DNA from: Cyanobacteria bacterium RI_101
GTDB taxonomy: Bacteria; Cyanobacteriota; Cyanobacteriia; Cyanobacteriales; Microcystaceae
NCBI GenBank assembly: GCA_016471375.1
Contig: WGLZ01000062.1
Coordinates: forward strand, 1 to 54,485
DNA length: 54,485 nucleotides
Direction of reading: 5' to 3'
In this document: piece by piece, positions 54,395 to 54,485 of the stretch
How positions within the stretch are numbered: the first letter of the stretch is position 1
How the letters are laid out: each line of letters begins with the position of its first letter
The notes under the pieces: model-generated
Database searches by the model: none
Told to the model about the DNA's origin: nothing
What the model saw: the letters and a program-made list of their open reading frames with translations, nothing else
Translations under genes and position numbers: made by a program

Positions 54395-54485
54395 AGCTAG
54401 AAAAGGTTCCTTCTGAGGATTGTATCTTCCTGTGCAGATTGAGAATTTAGACCATTTGGGATTAGTGGCGGGTATCATCGATGAA
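54395..54485 (+). mobile_element. Left end of an IS1634/DUF4277-type insertion sequence, cut by the window
   Basis: Non-hsdS sequence begins at about 54360-54395 and leads directly into a transposase start. A terminal inverted repeat cannot be confirmed because the right end is outside the window. The short TGTGCAG occurs at 54380 and 54431. The exact boundary is estimated from the end of hsdS-like coding. Confidence 0.55.
54432..54485 (+). CDS. DUF4277/IS1634-family transposase, 5' end only
   Basis: A GTG at 54432 opens a frame of 18 codons to the window edge reading VQIENLDHLGLVAGIIDE. This is the characteristic start of DUF4277 (IS1634/IS1549-type) transposases, common in cyanobacteria. 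Only the first 18 residues are present, so activity cannot be judged. It lies divergent from the truncated hsdS. Confidence 0.72.
   Translation, partial: MQIENLDHLGLVAGIIDE

Overview
The window is chromosomal DNA from a cyanobacterium. It carries psbO, a psb28-family gene, a PatA-like PATAN/receiver regulator, a NatH-type amino acid permease and cyanobacterial conserved families (DUF1815, DUF1825). The DNA is GC-rich and saturated with GGCGCC, GGCGCT and AGCGCC hexamers, whereas the classical cyanobacterial HIP1 octamer GCGATCGC was seen only twice. I cannot name the genus from the sequence.

Left edge, about 1-4315, looks acquired and defence-like. It holds a xisH gene with a broken xisI, a vapBC toxin-antitoxin pair between two copies of a ~138-bp direct repeat, and a two-gene type II restriction-modification system whose endonuclease resembles PaeR7I/XhoI (CTCGAG). 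The genome-typical GGCGCC words are almost absent from the coding parts of this block and resume abruptly at hypD.

The middle, about 4531-37391, is core and regulatory sequence: hypD with a histidine kinase, msrA, folC, rpsN, a fused peptide-type ABC ATPase, a Ca2+/H+ antiporter, TRAP permease subunits DctQ/DctM without DctP, an M23 peptidase, psb28, a hybrid kinase, frmA, a NatH-type permease, an overlapping chain of a giant hybrid kinase, a diguanylate cyclase and scpB, a peroxiredoxin-like/2OG-oxygenase fusion, alaS, a YaaW-like protein, an M50 protease with CBS domains, a flotillin and purN.

The stretch 37448-42719 holds the SRP 4.5S RNA, a cysteine desulfurase and the most interesting locus: a minus-strand cluster of DUF1815, a membrane-tailed P-loop protein, a T4 Rnl1-like RNA ligase and a T4 Pnkp-like kinase/phosphatase. 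Together the last two make a heal-and-seal RNA repair pair. tRNA-Gln(TTG) lies close by on the other strand.

The right part, 42722-53436, has psbO with a clear terminator, an MBL-fold protein, a glutamine amidotransferase carrying an in-frame copy of a dispersed GATATCAG repeat, a PatA-like regulator, L-2-hydroxyglutarate oxidase, DUF1825, recN, trpB and cbiQ-cbiO. At the right edge a type I restriction specificity gene (hsdS) has lost its N-terminal target-recognition domain next to the start of a DUF4277/IS1634-type transposase that runs out of the window.

Several short dispersed repeat families occupy the gaps between genes: paired CCCCCAA/TTGGGGG hairpins, a GTGTACAC-bordered element and GATATCAG runs.
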